Shown here piece after piece: positions 25,484-34,248 of a DNA stretch of 64,000 bases. Location: NCBI RefSeq assembly GCF_947500695.1, contig NZ_CANMSS010000002.1:248001-312000 (forward strand), written 5' to 3'. The position numbers were made by a program, and so were the translations under genes. This stretch comes from an uncultured Pseudoteredinibacter sp. (lineage in GTDB: Bacteria > Pseudomonadota > Gammaproteobacteria > Pseudomonadales > Cellvibrionaceae). Below the pieces are notes generated by a model. That model made no database searches, was not told the origin of the DNA, and worked only from the letters and a program-made list of their open reading frames with translations. Every line of letters starts with the position of its first letter. The first letter of the stretch is position 1.

Positions 25484-28120
25484 TCAATTGACTTTTACGC
25501 CATTCACCCACTGCTTTGAAACCACAAAACTTTGTGAGGCTTGGTCAAAGCTTAACTCGACATCACTACCGGAAAAGGGAAAGTCGCTATAACGCAGCGA
25601 CTTTTCTACACCTGTAATATATTGCTGATCACCATTCTCATTTAAGGGAGAGAATGATTCAAATATCACTTCTGCGAGCAAACGCAAGGACCCGGAGTTT
25701 CTCTGGTATCTAAGTCGATGAAAGCCATTTTTTAAAAGTCCCGAGTAAATCAAAGAACTTCTTCCAGAGTTCGAATAGTAAATATCTAAAGCTGACTTAA
25801 TATCAGGCCGATCATCGGCTTTAGGAAAAAGTTGAACGTTATTATCAATGCGGAATTCATAACCAAAATTAGTTCTTCCGGTCTCTCCTGATGCTTCGAC
25901 ATCCCAACCTCTGATAGAAGCCACCCCTGTTAATGGGGCTGAAGAACTAGGGTATTCGATGTGTATCCCCGGTAAGCCCTTATATTTCCTTACTGTTTCA
26001 TGCACCAAACCATCATCAGTAAAGAAGTTTTGGTCGCCTCTTGTACTGGCTCCGTTAATCTCCTGGTCGACTATTGAAAATCGTTGCTCGGATATATTAA
26101 AGCTCAGTTTTACGCTTGAGCCATCAAAGGGAAAATCCTCAACCCAAGCGTCTGGAAAATTCTGATTGATAAACCCGGCATTCCCACTCTCTAATTCCGG
26201 ATTAAATACCGTAAACTCCACTTCATCTAAAACAGCCCCGGTGACAGATACTAAGCTTGCCACATGCTTACCATTACTAAGCAAGGCACTATTAAGCAAG
26301 ACATCCCACCCCAGATGACCAATAAAATCACTTGTTTTATTAACACCCAAGCCACTTATAACATCACCCCTATACTGATAAGCAGCCACATCAAGAGAGA
26401 TATCTCCGTCAATAACTAACTTCATTCTTTGTTCTTTATTAAGGTTGTAATCGATTGCTAGATAGTCAACGTACTCTCGATCGTAATTCCAGCCACGCAA
26501 CTGAGAAACACCTGATAGCACCTTCTCTTTAACTGGGCTTTCAATCGCAAAAAGCCTGACTCCCTCAGATGTTTCTACAGGAACCCTACAGGACCCATCT
26601 CCAAGTTCACAATCTACGAACTCCAATGATACTTCACAGGCAGATGCGCCAACTGGAAGCACATAAGCCCCGCCTTTCTTTATCCCTTCACAGCCTGATA
26701 CTTTTTCTAACCTCCTACCATTCATTGAAACAGGGAAAACGACTCCACCATGACCGTCCGCTGACGGCAAGGCAATATAGGCAGCCTCATCGTTACTATT
26801 TACTGTGTACTGCACAGCATCAAAACCAAGCATTTTACTTGGAGGCCTAGTTTGGTATTGAAACAATGGCCCCTGAGCTGGCTTAGTGGTATCAAAATCA
26901 TTGGAGAAAAAATTATTTCGAATATCCACATCAGAGATCTTATCTTCCCCTAAAATTTCCATTGGAAAATGACCTGAAAGTCTATTGTCTCTTAAGGACA
27001 AACTTAGTAAGTTTCCATCAGGAATCGACTCTAACAACAGTTCTCCACTTAGAAAATTTTCACTCAAAGTTAAATACGACAACGAACTCAGATTCTTCCA
27101 GCTAACAGGCAAGCTACCCGTTAGCCTATTGCTATGTAAGCTTAAAAACTCTAAGAAGGAAAGATCACCATAACTTTCAGGTAACGGGCCCTGAAAATTA
27201 TTCTTCGACAAATCCAAGCGTTCTAATACCCGAGCTTTCGATAACTCAGAAGGCAATATTCCTGACAAGCTGTTTTCACTTAGATTTAAGTATTCTAGGT
27301 TTCGTATCAAGCCAATTTCATTCGGTATAATTCCCGACAGTCTATTTCTACCAGCCTCAAACACCTTTAAAGAGACGGCCTGACCAATTTGTCGAGGTAT
27401 CTCACCACTAAAATAGTTATTTGATAAGTATAAGTCCTCTAGATCTCTACTCAAAAACAGGGACATAGGTAATTTACCAGATAGTTTATTATCCCTTAAT
27501 GACAAAGATCGAATGGATGAAGAGATCTTTGTCACTGCCCCTAAGCTTCCAGAAAAATCGTTATCAGACAACCATATTGCCTCTGCATTTGGAAGCTCAA
27601 ATACCTCTTTAGGTATAGATCCCGAAAATTCATTCGAACCTAGAGTCAAGTAAAGTAAATTTCTTAACCTAGAAATATTGCGACTAAGGCTTCCTTTTAG
27701 CTTGTTTCCAGACAAATTAACATGCTGAATTTTAGTCGCACTATAAAACGATGCCGGTAATTCCCCGCTAAGTTTATTATCATGTAAAATCAGACGATCT
27801 AATTCAGGCCAGGCCGATAGAACATCGGGCATTTCCCCATCTAGGTTATTACCCCCCAAGCTAATACTCGCAACATGGTGCACCGAACCATATTGATAAA
27901 GCTCCAGACCAAACCAAGAGCTAATATTCGAGCTTCCCCAACCACTGTTATTCTTCCAATTATCGCCGCCAGTAGCGTTGTAGAAATCAACTAGCGCTCG
28001 GCATTCTGATTTTGATATTGCCGGGCTATAACTACGACATACTGTATCGCGATCAAGATCTGCGAAACTAAATGAGCTTACTGAGAGGATTAAAATAGAG
28101 GATAAAGCAACTTTAAACAC
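25484..28120 (-). CDS. large secreted LRR protein with two C-terminal 'IRGW' modules
   Basis: 878 aa from a GTG at 28120 ('MFKVALSSILILSVSSFSFA', a good signal peptide with AAGGA 8 nt upstream). A TTG at 28183 is in frame but lies inside the rph terminator hairpin. After the cap 'ECRALVDFYNATGGDNWKNN' come about 15 plant-type LRRs (to about residue 440), then a linker with Cys residues. Two copies of the module seen in the 10.2-11.9 kb proteins follow: 'ESPVKEKVLSGVSQLRGWNY'...'WVEDFPFDGSSVKLSF' and 'PLTGVASIRGWDVEASG'...'YSDFPFSGSDVELSFDQASQ'. There is no VPxTPLW tail. AT-rich with many AGA codons compared with neighbours. Probably a surface or secreted binding protein. Confidence 0.82.
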   Translation of the reverse strand: MFKVALSSILILSVSSFSFADLDRDTVCRSYSPAISKSECRALVDFYNATGGDNWKNNSGWGSSNISSWFGLELYQYGSVHHVASISLGGNNLDGEMPDVLSAWPELDRLILHDNKLSGELPASFYSATKIQHVNLSGNKLKGSLSRNISRLRNLLYLTLGSNEFSGSIPKEVFELPNAEAIWLSDNDFSGSLGAVTKISSSIRSLSLRDNKLSGKLPMSLFLSRDLEDLYLSNNYFSGEIPRQIGQAVSLKVFEAGRNRLSGIIPNEIGLIRNLEYLNLSENSLSGILPSELSKARVLERLDLSKNNFQGPLPESYGDLSFLEFLSLHSNRLTGSLPVSWKNLSSLSYLTLSENFLSGELLLESIPDGNLLSLSLRDNRLSGHFPMEILGEDKISDVDIRNNFFSNDFDTTKPAQGPLFQYQTRPPSKMLGFDAVQYTVNSNDEAAYIALPSADGHGGVVFPVSMNGRRLEKVSGCEGIKKGGAYVLPVGASACEVSLEFVDCELGDGSCRVPVETSEGVRLFAIESPVKEKVLSGVSQLRGWNYDREYVDYLAIDYNLNKEQRMKLVIDGDISLDVAAYQYRGDVISGLGVNKTSDFIGHLGWDVLLNSALLSNGKHVASLVSVTGAVLDEVEFTVFNPELESGNAGFINQNFPDAWVEDFPFDGSSVKLSFNISEQRFSIVDQEINGASTRGDQNFFTDDGLVHETVRKYKGLPGIHIEYPSSSAPLTGVASIRGWDVEASGETGRTNFGYEFRIDNNVQLFPKADDRPDIKSALDIYYSNSGRSSLIYSGLLKNGFHRLRYQRNSGSLRLLAEVIFESFSPLNENGDQQYITGVEKSLRYSDFPFSGSDVELSFDQASQSFVVSKQWVNGVKVN

Positions 28121-28165
28121 TGTAGTTTTCCTTAACAATATAGTCCTGGAGGTATGGAATAGATT

Positions 28166-28198
28166 AAGCTGCGGAAAATACAAGCTTTTCCGCAGCTT
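28166..28198 (-). terminator. terminator after rph
   Basis: Perfect 13-bp arms AAGCTGCGGAAAA / TTTTCCGCAGCTT with a 7-nt loop, starting 5 bp past the rph stop on the minus strand. The U run is poor. Confidence 0.6.
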
Positions 28199-28202
28199 AC
28201 AA

Positions 28203-28937
28203 TTAAACTTCTATGGCGTCATTCTGTAACTTATGTAATGTTTTGATGCCTTGTTTAGCCAAATTCAACATCGCCATAAATTCAGTTTCACTGAATGGTT
28301 CACCTTCAGCCGTGCCCTGAATTTCAATAATACCGCCGTCGTTAGCCATCACGATATTCATATCGGTTTCGGCATTAGAATCTTCTGGGTAATCCAAATC
28401 TAAAACCGGTTCACCTTTATAAATGCCTACAGATACAGAAGCGATCATGCGAGCTAGAGGCTCGGCGCCGTCTTTTAGCTTGCCATTAGCCTTCATCCAA
28501 TTTATGGCATCAGCTAGGGCCACACAGGCACCAGTGATAGACGCTGTGCGAGTACCGCCATCTGCTTGAATAACATCACAATCAATAGTAATGGTATTTT
28601 CACCTAGGGCTTCCATATCAATCGCGGCGCGCAGTGAGCGGCCAATTAAACGCTGGATCTCAACCGTGCGGCCACCTTGCTTGCCACGTGCTGCTTCACG
28701 ATTCATTCGATCACCAGTAGAGCGAGGCAACATACCGTATTCAGCGGTAACCCAGCCACGTCCTTCACCACGCATAAAACGAGGTACACCGTCAGAAACA
28801 CTGGCCGTACAGATCACCTTAGTATTGCCAAATTCCACCAACACCGAACCTTCGGCGTGACAGGTAAAATTGCGGGTGAGACGGACTTGACGTAGATCCT
28901 GGGGTTGACGGCCGCTAGGGCGTTCGATGCTGCTCAT
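28203..28937 (-). CDS. rph: ribonuclease PH
   Basis: 244 aa from the ATG at 28937 ('[20 protein letters not shown]'), which has AAGG 7 nt upstream. A longer reading to 29027 is open but would add about 30 residues not found in the family (usual length about 238). Signatures: '[17 protein letters not shown]', '[20 protein letters not shown]', '[20 protein letters not shown]'. The enzyme is a phosphate-dependent 3'-5' exoribonuclease that trims tRNA 3' ends. It is divergent from yicC, a common pairing in gammaproteobacteria. Confidence 0.95.
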   Translation of the reverse strand: MSSIERPSGRQPQDLRQVRLTRNFTCHAEGSVLVEFGNTKVICTASVSDGVPRFMRGEGRGWVTAEYGMLPRSTGDRMNREAARGKQGGRTVEIQRLIGRSLRAAIDMEALGENTITIDCDVIQADGGTRTASITGACVALADAINWMKANGKLKDGAEPLARMIASVSVGIYKGEPVLDLDYPEDSNAETDMNIVMANDGGIIEIQGTAEGEPFSETEFMAMLNLAKQGIKTLHKLQNDAIEV

Positions 28938-29062
28938 AGATAAACCTTCGTGTTGAATTAGCCGCCCAGTATACCCTTTATGGTAAGATTCTGCCCCAGC
29001 TAGGTTGCTGATAAGACCGTGAGCCATATCAGTAAAATGTGATTTAACAAAAGGTACGCACT

Positions 29063-29926
29063 ATGCCACGCAGTATGACTGGGTTTGCCCGCTCCGAACA
29101 ACAATACCCTTGGGGCAGCATTAGCTGGGAGTTACGCAGCGTTAATCATCGCTACCTAGAGCCTAACTTCCGATTGCCGGAAGCACATCGCGGCCTAGAG
29201 CCTAATCTTCGCGAGCAAATTCGTAATAAACTTAGCCGCGGCAAGCTCGACATCAGTTTAAATATTCAGCTAGGCAGTAGCGAAAACAATCAAATTGGCC
29301 TTAATCAAGAGCTCATCGAACAATTAATAAGCGCCAATCAGCAATTGCAAGGGCTGGGCGATTTCAGCCCACTGGACCCATTAGAATTACTAAAGTGGCC
29401 AGGAGTGATTATCGAAGATCGTGTCGACGGCGAGCAGCTCAAGCAAGACGCCTTAAGTCAATTTGGCCAAACCATCGACCAGCTGATTGATAGCCGTAAT
29501 CGCGAAGGCGAAGAGCTTGCCAATATGATCGAGCAAAGACTACAAGGCATTAGCGAACAGGTTACCCTTGTAAGAGGCCTAATGCCCCAGATACTAAAAG
29601 CTCAAAGAGACAAACTGCTAGAGCGCCTATCAGATCTTAAAGCAGACCTAGACGCCGATCGTGTAGAGCAAGAAATTGTTATTTTGGCGCAAAAGGCCGA
29701 TGTCGATGAAGAGCTGGACCGCCTAGATACCCACGTCACAGAAGTACGCCGAACCCTCAAGCAAAAGGGTGCCATCGGACGTCGTTTAGACTTCCTTATG
29801 CAGGAGCTAAACCGCGAAGCCAATACCTTGTCGTCAAAATCCATCGTTACTGATACTACTGCTGCTGCGGTTGAGTTAAAGGTATTGATTGAACAAATGC
29901 GTGAGCAGATCCAGAATATTGAATAA
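29063..29926 (+). CDS. yicC: YicC/YloC family endoribonuclease
   Basis: 287 aa, normal for the family. It starts 'MPRSMTGFARSEQQYPWGSI', the invariant YicC opening, followed by 'SWELRSVNHRYLEPNFRLP'. The C-terminal DUF1732 part contains 'EQEIVILAQKADVDEELDRL', 'VTEVRRTLKQKGAIGRRLDF' and 'LMQELNREANTLSSKS'. The family has endoribonuclease activity and affects stationary-phase survival and small-RNA turnover in E. coli. In related genomes gmk follows directly; here gmk lies about 19 kb away. Confidence 0.94.
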   Translation: MPRSMTGFARSEQQYPWGSISWELRSVNHRYLEPNFRLPEAHRGLEPNLREQIRNKLSRGKLDISLNIQLGSSENNQIGLNQELIEQLISANQQLQGLGDFSPLDPLELLKWPGVIIEDRVDGEQLKQDALSQFGQTIDQLIDSRNREGEELANMIEQRLQGISEQVTLVRGLMPQILKAQRDKLLERLSDLKADLDADRVEQEIVILAQKADVDEELDRLDTHVTEVRRTLKQKGAIGRRLDFLMQELNREANTLSSKSIVTDTTAAAVELKVLIEQMREQIQNIE

Positions 29927-29962
29927 GACGAACCCAGCCCACATTACCCTCCCCGCTAAGCG

Positions 29963-30007
29963 AGTTAAGGAGGCAAGCGGCCTCCTTAACTAGAGCAATC
30001 TGCTCTA
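29963..30007 (+). terminator. terminator hairpins after yicC
   Basis: A perfect 12-bp stem AGTTAAGGAGGC / GCCTCCTTAACT (29963-29991, 5-nt loop) is followed at once by a 7-bp stem TAGAGCA / TGCTCTA (29991-30007, 3-nt loop). Located 37 bp past the yicC stop. Confidence 0.7.
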
Positions 30008-30050
30008 TATTGCCCTATCAATAATTGCCAAACGCCATTTCTATACTACA

Positions 30051-30070
30051 TTTGTAGTATAACCTAACTA
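30051..30070. promoter_or_regulatory. 20-bp palindrome upstream of the redox/two-component operon
   Basis: TATACTACA and TGTAGTATA are perfect 9-bp arms around TT, 46 bp before the peroxidase start codon. The size and symmetry fit a dimeric repressor or activator site, and its AT content overlaps a likely promoter. Confidence 0.45.
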
Positions 30071-30115
30071 AATATCTGGTTATTTAGTATTAAATGCTAG
30101 CTGGGTACCCACGTT

Positions 30116-31087
30116 ATGAGGCTTTGGATATTTTTACCTCTACTCGCAATATGCGTTGAGTCCGCAGCAGAGGCTCTCTTCAGCAAAGATGAGATTCGCG
30201 AGCTAAGGAAGCAATGGCTATTACCGGCACCAACCCTACACCCGCGCCACAAACAACTCAGCAAGCTTGGAAAGAAACTATTCTTCGATACGGATCTAAG
30301 TATCGACAAAAGCACTTCTTGTGCCAGCTGCCATATTCCAGAGCTCGGCTGGAGTGATGGCAAGTCCACAGCACAAGGCCTAGACGGTGCCCCCCTTAAA
30401 AGAGCAACCCCCTCAATCATTAACACAGCTTATTCAAAGGTGCTCATGTGGGATGGAAGAGCAGACAGCCTTGAACAGCAGGCATTAATGCCATTTTTCG
30501 ACCCCTTGGAAATGGGCTTAAACGAAAAACTACTCGTTGCAAAAGTAGCGTCAAACCAAGAGTATTCGGCATTGTTTGCACAAGCTTTCGGTGACAGCGC
30601 CATTGATTCTGCTCGCATCAGCTCCGCCTTAGCCGAATTTCAACGTAGCATTACAGCATCTAACACACGCTTTGACCGTTGGCTAAAAGGTGATGAGTCC
30701 GCTCTTAATAACGAAGAGCTTCTAGGCTTCAAATTATTTATAGATCCACAAAAAGCCGCATGCGCTGTGTGTCACCACCCGCCGAATTTTACCGATGACG
30801 GGTTCCACAACATTGGCCTAAGTAACCAACATCTCGAAGACCCTGGGCGTTATCGTTTCACGCCCATTTCCCTAATGAAAAGTGCCTTCAAGACGCCGAG
30901 CTTGCGGCTCGCTACTCGAACCGCCCCGTATTTTCACGATGGCAGTGCCAAAACACTTCTGGAGGTAGTCGAGCATTACCAAAAAGTGGGCGCAAAAGAA
31001 CATAACTTCTCGCCGAGCTTGCTGCCAGTAAATTTAAACAAGGAAGAAAAAGAGAAGCTACTGGCTTTTCTTAATTCATTAGAGTGA
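30116..31087 (+). CDS. di-heme cytochrome c peroxidase (CcpA/MauG family)
   Basis: 323 aa. Signal peptide about 1-18 ('MRLWIFLPLLAICVESAAEA'). The two heme c motifs are 'CASCH' (about residue 72, with 'LGWSDGKSTAQGLDG' after it) and 'CAVCH' (about 218, followed by 'HPPNFTDDGFHNIG'). The middle contains 'PSIINTAYSKVLMWDGRADS' and 'EFQRSITASNTRFDRWLKGD', and the C-terminal part 'FKTPSLRLATRTAPYFHDGS'. Members reduce hydrogen peroxide in the periplasm with electrons from cytochrome c or cupredoxin, or oxidise protein side chains. First gene of a compact six-gene operon whose second and third products are possible electron donors. Confidence 0.92.
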   Translation: MRLWIFLPLLAICVESAAEALFSKDEIRELRKQWLLPAPTLHPRHKQLSKLGKKLFFDTDLSIDKSTSCASCHIPELGWSDGKSTAQGLDGAPLKRATPSIINTAYSKVLMWDGRADSLEQQALMPFFDPLEMGLNEKLLVAKVASNQEYSALFAQAFGDSAIDSARISSALAEFQRSITASNTRFDRWLKGDESALNNEELLGFKLFIDPQKAACAVCHHPPNFTDDGFHNIGLSNQHLEDPGRYRFTPISLMKSAFKTPSLRLATRTAPYFHDGSAKTLLEVVEHYQKVGAKEHNFSPSLLPVNLNKEEKEKLLAFLNSLE

Positions 31088-31095
31088 GGACCTAG

Positions 31096-31410
31096 ATGAA
31101 ATTTTTTATAACAGCAATATTAGCACTGCTTTCAATGTCTACATCCGTAATGGCTGCCGAGCATGTGATTGGACAGAAAAACAAAGCATTTACAAAAAAA
31201 TCGATCACCATAAAAAAGGGCGATTCTATCAAATTCCCTAATCAGGACCCTTTTTTTCATAACGTCTATAGCATGTCTGAATCAAAGTCATTTGACCTCG
31301 GGTCTTATGCAAAAGGAGTTTCAAAGTCGGTTAAATTTGATAAACAAGGAGAGGTCATAGTCCAATGCGCTATTCACCCCTTTATGAAGCTCAAAGTAAA
31401 AGTAGAATGA
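31096..31410 (+). CDS. periplasmic cupredoxin (plastocyanin/amicyanin-like)
   Basis: 104 aa with signal peptide about 1-20 ('MKFFITAILALLSMSTSVMA'). The mature part of about 84 residues is a single cupredoxin domain. Copper ligands are readable as His in 'DPFFHNVYS' and the C-terminal Cys-His-Met set in 'VQCAIHPFMKLKV' (C-x2-H-x2-M), i.e. a type 1 copper site. The spacing is short, as in amicyanin-like and methylamine-utilisation-type proteins. It sits 8 bp after the peroxidase and overlaps the next gene by 4 bp, so it is a likely electron carrier for the peroxidase or the cytochrome. Confidence 0.88.
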   Translation: MKFFITAILALLSMSTSVMAAEHVIGQKNKAFTKKSITIKKGDSIKFPNQDPFFHNVYSMSESKSFDLGSYAKGVSKSVKFDKQGEVIVQCAIHPFMKLKVKVE

Positions 31411-32093
31411 TCGAATCTTATGCGTTAAGACTCACCTTCTTTTTGCTTATCAGCATATGTAGTCATGCCTATTCTTCTGATGACTCGATTTCAATATCAG
31501 GAGCAGGTATCTATATGAAACGCTGCGCACTATGCCATGGCAACTCCGGACATGGAGACGGTTACATCCCTCTATCCATTGAAGAATACCCTAGTGCCAG
31601 CTTGTTTAATATCAAATATGGGGCAGGCCTAGAAGATATAATTAACATTGTCAGTGACGGCGGAAGCAAAGGCCAAATGAGCCCCTACTCGCCACCCTGG
31701 AGAGATGAACTCAGTGATCAGCAAATAAGCTCTGTTTCCAACTTTGTGATTAAAATGAGAAATAACTATGACAGTGCGATTGAAGAAATAAAGTCTTTCT
31801 CAGAAAAGCTACAAGGTAACAAATTCTTAGGAAGAACAATTTACTTAAGTCGTTGCAAGATATGTCACGGTGAAAACGGCGAGGGAAATGGCGTTTTATC
31901 AAAGAAGGTAATTACAGACCCTCCACCCTATAATTTACGCAAAAGCACCAGAAACACAAGCTACCTGGAGAAAATCATCAGCCTAGGAGGAAGTCCGCTA
32001 GGAAGATCAAAACAGATGCCAGCTTGGGGACAAGAACTTCTTGATCATGAGATTGATTCTCTTATCCGCTATATCGAGTCAATTAAGCAATGA
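31407..32093 (+). CDS. di-heme cytochrome c, periplasmic
   Basis: 228 aa from the ATG at 31407, which overlaps the cupredoxin stop (ATGA). An in-frame ATG at 31365 would not give a signal peptide. The signal peptide is 'MIESYALRLTFFLLISICSH' plus 'AYSSD'. Two cytochrome c domains follow: 'GAGIYMKRCALCHGNSGHGD' and 'GRTIYLSRCKICHGENGEGN', each with CxxCH and a later Met-containing loop ('KGQMSPYSPPW', 'SKQMPAWGQ'). This fits class I cytochromes such as nitric-oxide- or methanol-type electron carriers. It overlaps the sensor kinase gene by 4 bp, so the redox proteins and the kinase are made together. Confidence 0.88.
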   Translation: MIESYALRLTFFLLISICSHAYSSDDSISISGAGIYMKRCALCHGNSGHGDGYIPLSIEEYPSASLFNIKYGAGLEDIINIVSDGGSKGQMSPYSPPWRDELSDQQISSVSNFVIKMRNNYDSAIEEIKSFSEKLQGNKFLGRTIYLSRCKICHGENGEGNGVLSKKVITDPPPYNLRKSTRNTSYLEKIISLGGSPLGRSKQMPAWGQELLDHEIDSLIRYIESIKQ

Positions 32094-34246
32094 AGGTGAT
32101 AGAAACCAGAAAAGACGCCTTAGTATTTTCAATAATATTTATTATTGGATGTATTATTTCGGTTTTAATTCAAAACTCCGAGATTAATGAGCAAATAAAG
32201 CAAAAAAAGTTTGATTTTGAATCAAAGATATCAAGCCTCACCCTAATAATCGGGGACACATTCAAAAGCAAAGAGAATTATTCAAAAATCTTAGTTGGAT
32301 CAATCTCCGAAATCATCAAGGGAGGTGATTTTGACAAAAGCCAAATAGAAAGCTTAGTCAAAGGGCTAGCCATTCACGAATCGTTTTACATTTATGATGG
32401 AAGGTCAGAGCAAGCACAGAATCTATATGCCTTGAGAGAAAACGGCCAGCTCGACTTAAAACCCTACATTACAAGGCACCTATCAGGAAGCAAGAACTAT
32501 CCAGATCAGTTTTCTATGTTAATAAAGCCTAAGGTTCAATCTGCAAACGTCATGTGCATTGCCACCAAAATACCGGAATCTAGCAGCATGCATCTAATTG
32601 CATGCTGTAGTATGAACAGCATGCTATCCAATGTGATCGAAAGATCAAGTGAAGACTGGCAAAAAACGCATATTTTTACCGGTGATAGATTATCTGGCTT
32701 TAACAGCTTATACACCTTCCCGGTAGACTTCGCGCAATCAGCAAGCTTAGAAGAGCTTCGAACAGCAAATAAAAACATCATTTTCCTACCCTATGCAATT
32801 AAATATGCCAACAAAGACTTATCGATAGCATTTGATCCTGGAAACGATTTTTATCAACTTGATAGCTGGTCCGATTTTCTACCTTTTATCTTCAGCCTAA
32901 CTTTGACACTCATCCTCTTGTATTACGTACGATATCAAAGTATCGAGACTCAGCTCGTCAACCACAAGGTCGATCTCAAAACAAAAGAGCTGAATGAAGC
33001 CAAGTTAGAGCTTGAAAGCGAAGTAGAAAAATCTCAAGGACTCTACGAAAAGCTTCAGGAATCGAACAGCGAACTATCTTCTCTAACAAATTCAATTGAC
33101 GGTATACTCTGGGAAGGTGATCCTGTAACAATGCGCTATAACTACATTAGCGAACAAGTGGAACGTATTCTCGGATACCCACCCGAGTGCTTTACAAGCG
33201 GCGACTTTATCATTGGTAGTTTAATGGAAGGCGCTGGACAGCAAAACATCATGCAAAGAATTATAGAAGGCGAAGAATACAACAGTAGCTTTCAAATCGA
33301 ATTCCAAAGCAAGCGCATTGATAATAAAAACATTTGGTTAAAGGGCATTATTAGTCGAATTTTTAAAAACGGCAGGCTTCATAAGCTTCGAGGTGTATAT
33401 CTTGATATATCCAAGCAAAAAGAACAGGAATTAAAGAATCAAGAAATTGAGGCTCAACTAAGACAATCCCAAAAACTCGAATCTATAGGTCAGCTAGCTG
33501 CAGGGATTGCCCATGAGGTAAATACGCCCGCGCAATTTGTAGGTGACAACCTGAATTTTATTGGTACATCCTGCCAGGAGCTGATTGAATTTATCAAGCA
33601 ACATGAAAATGAGTTGTCAGAAATCAATGAAAGCTACTTAGAAGATTTAGACTTCGAGTTCCTTCAGGAAGAACTTCCCGATGCAATCACACAATCTAAG
33701 GACGGCCTGAAACGCATCAACAAAATAGTTAGCGCAATGAAGAACTTCTCACATCCTGACGGTGAAGAAAAACAAAAGATTGATCTTAACAAGGCAATCG
33801 AAAGCACCGCAATCATCTCAAAGAACGAATGGAAATACATAGCCGATCTAAAGCTTAACCTTGAAGAAGGCCTACCTCTAGTTAGTTGCTTCCCTGGGGA
33901 GCTTAATCAGGTATTCCTCAACATGATCGTAAATTCTTCACATGCTATCGATGAGAAATACAAAGGCAGTAAAACAGGCCTGATTGAGATCATTACCAGA
34001 GTAGAAGATAAATCTGCCTTAATCGAAATCAGAGATGATGGCTGTGGAATACCACAAGAAATAATCAACAAAGTCTTCGATCCATTTTTCACCACCAAAG
34101 GTGTCGGCAAGGGAACCGGGCAAGGCTTATCTATTTCGTACTCTGTAATAAAGGACAAACACAAAGGAACGATTAATATTAACAGCGAGGTAGGAAAGGG
34201 CACTATCTTTACCATCAGCCTCCCTATAGATGAAAAATCTGATTAA
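32090..34246 (+). CDS. membrane sensor histidine kinase with PAS domain
   Basis: 718 aa. TM1 about 12-28, a periplasmic region of about 235 residues containing the Cys pair 'IACCSMN', and TM2 about 265-283 ('FLPFIFSLTLTLILLYYVRY'). A coiled coil leads to a PAS domain ('MRYNYISEQVERILGYPPEC'). The HisKA phospho-acceptor is His475 in 'LAAGIAHEVNTPAQFVGDNL'. The ATPase domain has N 'FLNMIVNSSHAIDE', G1 'IEIRDDGCGIP' and F/G2 'FFTTKGVGKGTGQGLSIS'. It probably senses a periplasmic redox or copper state set by the upstream proteins; that link is inferred from the 4-bp overlap with the cytochrome gene. Two response regulators follow 2 and 17 bp apart. Confidence 0.92.
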   Translation: MKVIETRKDALVFSIIFIIGCIISVLIQNSEINEQIKQKKFDFESKISSLTLIIGDTFKSKENYSKILVGSISEIIKGGDFDKSQIESLVKGLAIHESFYIYDGRSEQAQNLYALRENGQLDLKPYITRHLSGSKNYPDQFSMLIKPKVQSANVMCIATKIPESSSMHLIACCSMNSMLSNVIERSSEDWQKTHIFTGDRLSGFNSLYTFPVDFAQSASLEELRTANKNIIFLPYAIKYANKDLSIAFDPGNDFYQLDSWSDFLPFIFSLTLTLILLYYVRYQSIETQLVNHKVDLKTKELNEAKLELESEVEKSQGLYEKLQESNSELSSLTNSIDGILWEGDPVTMRYNYISEQVERILGYPPECFTSGDFIIGSLMEGAGQQNIMQRIIEGEEYNSSFQIEFQSKRIDNKNIWLKGIISRIFKNGRLHKLRGVYLDISKQKEQELKNQEIEAQLRQSQKLESIGQLAAGIAHEVNTPAQFVGDNLNFIGTSCQELIEFIKQHENELSEINESYLEDLDFEFLQEELPDAITQSKDGLKRINKIVSAMKNFSHPDGEEKQKIDLNKAIESTAIISKNEWKYIADLKLNLEEGLPLVSCFPGELNQVFLNMIVNSSHAIDEKYKGSKTGLIEIITRVEDKSALIEIRDDGCGIPQEIINKVFDPFFTTKGVGKGTGQGLSISYSVIKDKHKGTININSEVGKGTIFTISLPIDEKSD

Positions 34247-34248
34247 CG

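Noticed and set aside
28121..28183. Extended N-terminus of the large LRR protein from a TTG at 28183
   Set aside because: That TTG is inside the rph terminator hairpin and has no ribosome binding site, while the GTG at 28120 has AAGGA and begins a proper signal peptide.
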